Positions 45,860 to 47,905 of a stretch of 47,905 nucleotides of DNA are shown here, piece by piece. Origin of the DNA: a virus; the IMG/VR virus record IMGVR_UViG_3300042894_002669, positions 1-47,905 of that record, one strand, 5' to 3'. A program made the position numbers and the translations under genes. The notes beneath the pieces were generated by a model, which made no database searches, was not told the origin of the DNA, and was given only the letters and a program-made list of their open reading frames with translations. Each line of letters begins with the position of its first letter. The stretch's first letter is position 1.

Positions 45860-47905
45860 ATGGGTTATTTTTACGGAAGTGGAGCATCAAACATTTACTC
45901 TAGATGTTTAACACTAAATGATATACAAGATATTAACGGTTCTGTTGTTGAAAATACAGATGGTACCGTATCAGTATACACACCTAATGGGCCATTTTTT
46001 TTAAATAAAATGTGCTGTGAAACTTTTGATTCCACTAAAAATTATGTATTTGACATTGATTCTCAAAAATGTAGATGGAAACCTATTTCTGAAAATTGTT
46101 TAATTGATAACTTAAAAGTAACTATAAATCCATATGGTAATGATGGTACTATATTTTATGTTGATGATAGTAATGAAGTTTGTGACTTAAAAATTAGTTT
46201 TGATTATTTATTTAAAATTAATTGTGAATCACTTACAGAAGTATTAAACCAATCAAACCAATCAAACCAACAAATTTCTATTAGTCAAGATATTAAAAAT
46301 ATTGAAAACCAAATATTAGAACAAGAGTCTTTATGTGAAACTATATCTAAACATATAACTGAATTAAATCGAGTGATTAGTCAAACTAGTTATAGTATTG
46401 AATGTGTAACAACAGTTATTAAACCAATATTAAAAATAAACCCACAATCATCACAATCATTACTATCTCCATTTAAAAATACTGGTTTTAATAGTGCGAT
46501 TCCTTTCCAATACTTTTCACCATCATATAGTAGTGGTAAACAAATATTATGTTTAACAGAAGAAGGGTTAGCTGCATGGTCAACAATATTAGGTAATAGA
46601 TATAATAGATTTATAAATGGGGATGCAACATCATATTCATGTACTGATTTTGAAATATTAGCCAACCAAAATGCTAGTATTATTTCTTTAAACAATGCTA
46701 ATAATGTTCAACAACCAATATTAGCATTTGCGTGTACAACACCATTTGGAACTAAAACACAATTATTAATAGATTTAGAATCTTTTATTAGTCAACAAAC
46801 ACAATGTATCACTACATTAAATAACTTAAACACTACGTTAATTAGTATAACAACATTATCTTCATCTACATGTACAAAACCAATCGATGTTTTTGAGACA
46901 CTAGATGTTGAAATAACTTTAGATGCTGTATTGAATAATACTTTAACAACAGTTGCAACTTATTCATTATTATCACCAATAGGTATTGGTAATCTATATT
47001 CTTATTTAATCAATAATATTGATACTGGGTTTTTAGTTTGTGGTGAACCAGATAGGAATGAAGTTATTATAGGTATAACTGGTTGTACTCCAATGGATAT
47101 AAATTCATTAGATAATGTTTTTTCATGTAGTGAATTAAGAGAAAATTTAATTGATGATTTATTTATTGAGTCTGGGTTATCTGATATAACATTATTTAAT
47201 AATTCATTAAGTGGTAATTCATTTAGTTCAAAATGGTTACATCATGAAACAATTGTATCAGACCCAACAATTATTAATTCTATCGCAAATAAAAAGATTA
47301 AATTAAGTATCAAGATAAATAATTCGTGTTCAGATTTTTGTGTGTTGATTGATAACATACATTTGGATAAATCATGTACACGTGTATCTGATAATAAAAT
47401 GTTTATAAGTAAACCACCTAGTTTTGAATTAGAAAGAATAATTGATAATAAAAAATCATGGATTGCTAATACAACATTTACAAATAGAACATTTAACATT
47501 AAAAATAATGTATCAACAAACCCTATTAGACAAACTGATTATGATGTAAATGATGAAAGACTTATAATAAACACAAAAGAAATTGATTTAGATATAAGCA
47601 TTGCATCCGCTATAGAAACAGATGTTTGGTGTTATATTGCTGATAACCCATGTTTATTATCAGCTTTAACTCAAACAAATAATTGTCCTTGTCCAATATT
47701 ACCATGTTTTAAAAGTAGTTTCAATATTATAGATTATAAGGATTCTAATTATGGTGATTTAGAGGATATATACACTACAATTAGACAACATAGAAACCAA
47801 TGGTTAAAATCAATGAACGAAAGGGATTTAGCGGCAAATGTTTATTTTACGGTTAAAGATAGCCCTTATAATGTTTTCCTTAATCCAGATTTAGATGCAG
47901 TGCGT
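45860..47905 (+). CDS. Large structural protein, open at the right edge
   Basis: ATG at 45860 opens a frame with no stop to the end of the window, 682 codons. It begins MGYFYGSGASNIYSRCLTLND. It contains regularly spaced Cys, a Gln/Ser-rich helical segment of about residues 125-180 (LNQSNQSNQQISISQDIKNI, likely coiled coil) and a second around 295-340. The composition matches the neighbouring structural genes. Family not recognised; it may be a tail fibre/baseplate component. The C-terminus is missing from the window. Confidence 0.75.
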   Translation, partial: MGYFYGSGASNIYSRCLTLNDIQDINGSVVENTDGTVSVYTPNGPFFLNKMCCETFDSTKNYVFDIDSQKCRWKPISENCLIDNLKVTINPYGNDGTIFYVDDSNEVCDLKISFDYLFKINCESLTEVLNQSNQSNQQISISQDIKNIENQILEQESLCETISKHITELNRVISQTSYSIECVTTVIKPILKINPQSSQSLLSPFKNTGFNSAIPFQYFSPSYSSGKQILCLTEEGLAAWSTILGNRYNRFINGDATSYSCTDFEILANQNASIISLNNANNVQQPILAFACTTPFGTKTQLLIDLESFISQQTQCITTLNNLNTTLISITTLSSSTCTKPIDVFETLDVEITLDAVLNNTLTTVATYSLLSPIGIGNLYSYLINNIDTGFLVCGEPDRNEVIIGITGCTPMDINSLDNVFSCSELRENLIDDLFIESGLSDITLFNNSLSGNSFSSKWLHHETIVSDPTIINSIANKKIKLSIKINNSCSDFCVLIDNIHLDKSCTRVSDNKMFISKPPSFELERIIDNKKSWIANTTFTNRTFNIKNNVSTNPIRQTDYDVNDERLIINTKEIDLDISIASAIETDVWCYIADNPCLLSALTQTNNCPCPILPCFKSSFNIIDYKDSNYGDLEDIYTTIRQHRNQWLKSMNERDLAANVYFTVKDSPYNVFLNPDLDAVR

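Overview
The window is 47.9 kb of an AT-rich, tailed, T4-like (contractile-tail) phage genome. Every supported gene is on the + strand and genes are tightly packed, often overlapping by a few bases. The host is most likely a Bacteroidota bacterium, probably a Flavobacterium relative. Four clear upstream signals match the Bacteroidota sigma-A promoter (TTG about 24 bases before TAnnTTTG). Start codons are preceded by A-rich leaders rather than Shine-Dalgarno sequences. One tail protein carries SprB-like adhesin repeats typical of gliding Flavobacteriia. The ribonucleotide reductase is also of the eukaryote-like type.

Layout. 1-1060: a homing endonuclease in its own promoter-terminator cassette. 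1062-7431: tail assembly genes, namely a T4 gp26-like/tail-chaperone-like gene with a frameshifted extension, an unknown protein and the tape measure protein. 7432-7689: a promoter, an AT-only segment and a terminator, possibly a small RNA. 7690-17646: large baseplate and hub proteins (a CIS-tube-like protein with an OmpA-like insert, a gp53-like wedge protein, and a giant hub protein with a C-terminal peptidoglycan hydrolase). 17686-20455: unknown small proteins interrupted by an HNH endonuclease. 20702-30049: the replication and nucleotide block (gp32-like SSB, UvsX, FEN-type exonuclease, gp41-like helicase, NrdB, NrdA) with a GIY-YIG endonuclease wedged at the start of nrdB. 30140-47905: the baseplate wedge block (gp25, gp6, a gpI/gp7-like protein and several large unknown structural proteins), with two related endonucleases inserted, running off the right edge.

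The most striking observation concerns four of the five homing endonuclease genes. Each sits a few codons downstream of the original start of a neighbouring gene. A short remnant of that gene's 5' end remains before the endonuclease, and a diverged second copy of the same N-terminal codons follows it and restores the interrupted gene. This holds for HNH, GIY-YIG and PD-(D/E)XK-like endonucleases, so it looks like a general way for these elements to insert at gene starts without inactivating their hosts.

Other points of interest are the probable frameshift or slippage site in the gene group before the tape measure, T4-late-like TATAAATA elements placed only 7-9 bases before start codons (implying almost leaderless late mRNAs), and a gp32-type zinc SSB ending in a bacterial-SSB-like acidic ELPF tip. 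All functional calls rest on motif and sequence recognition by eye; no database search was run.
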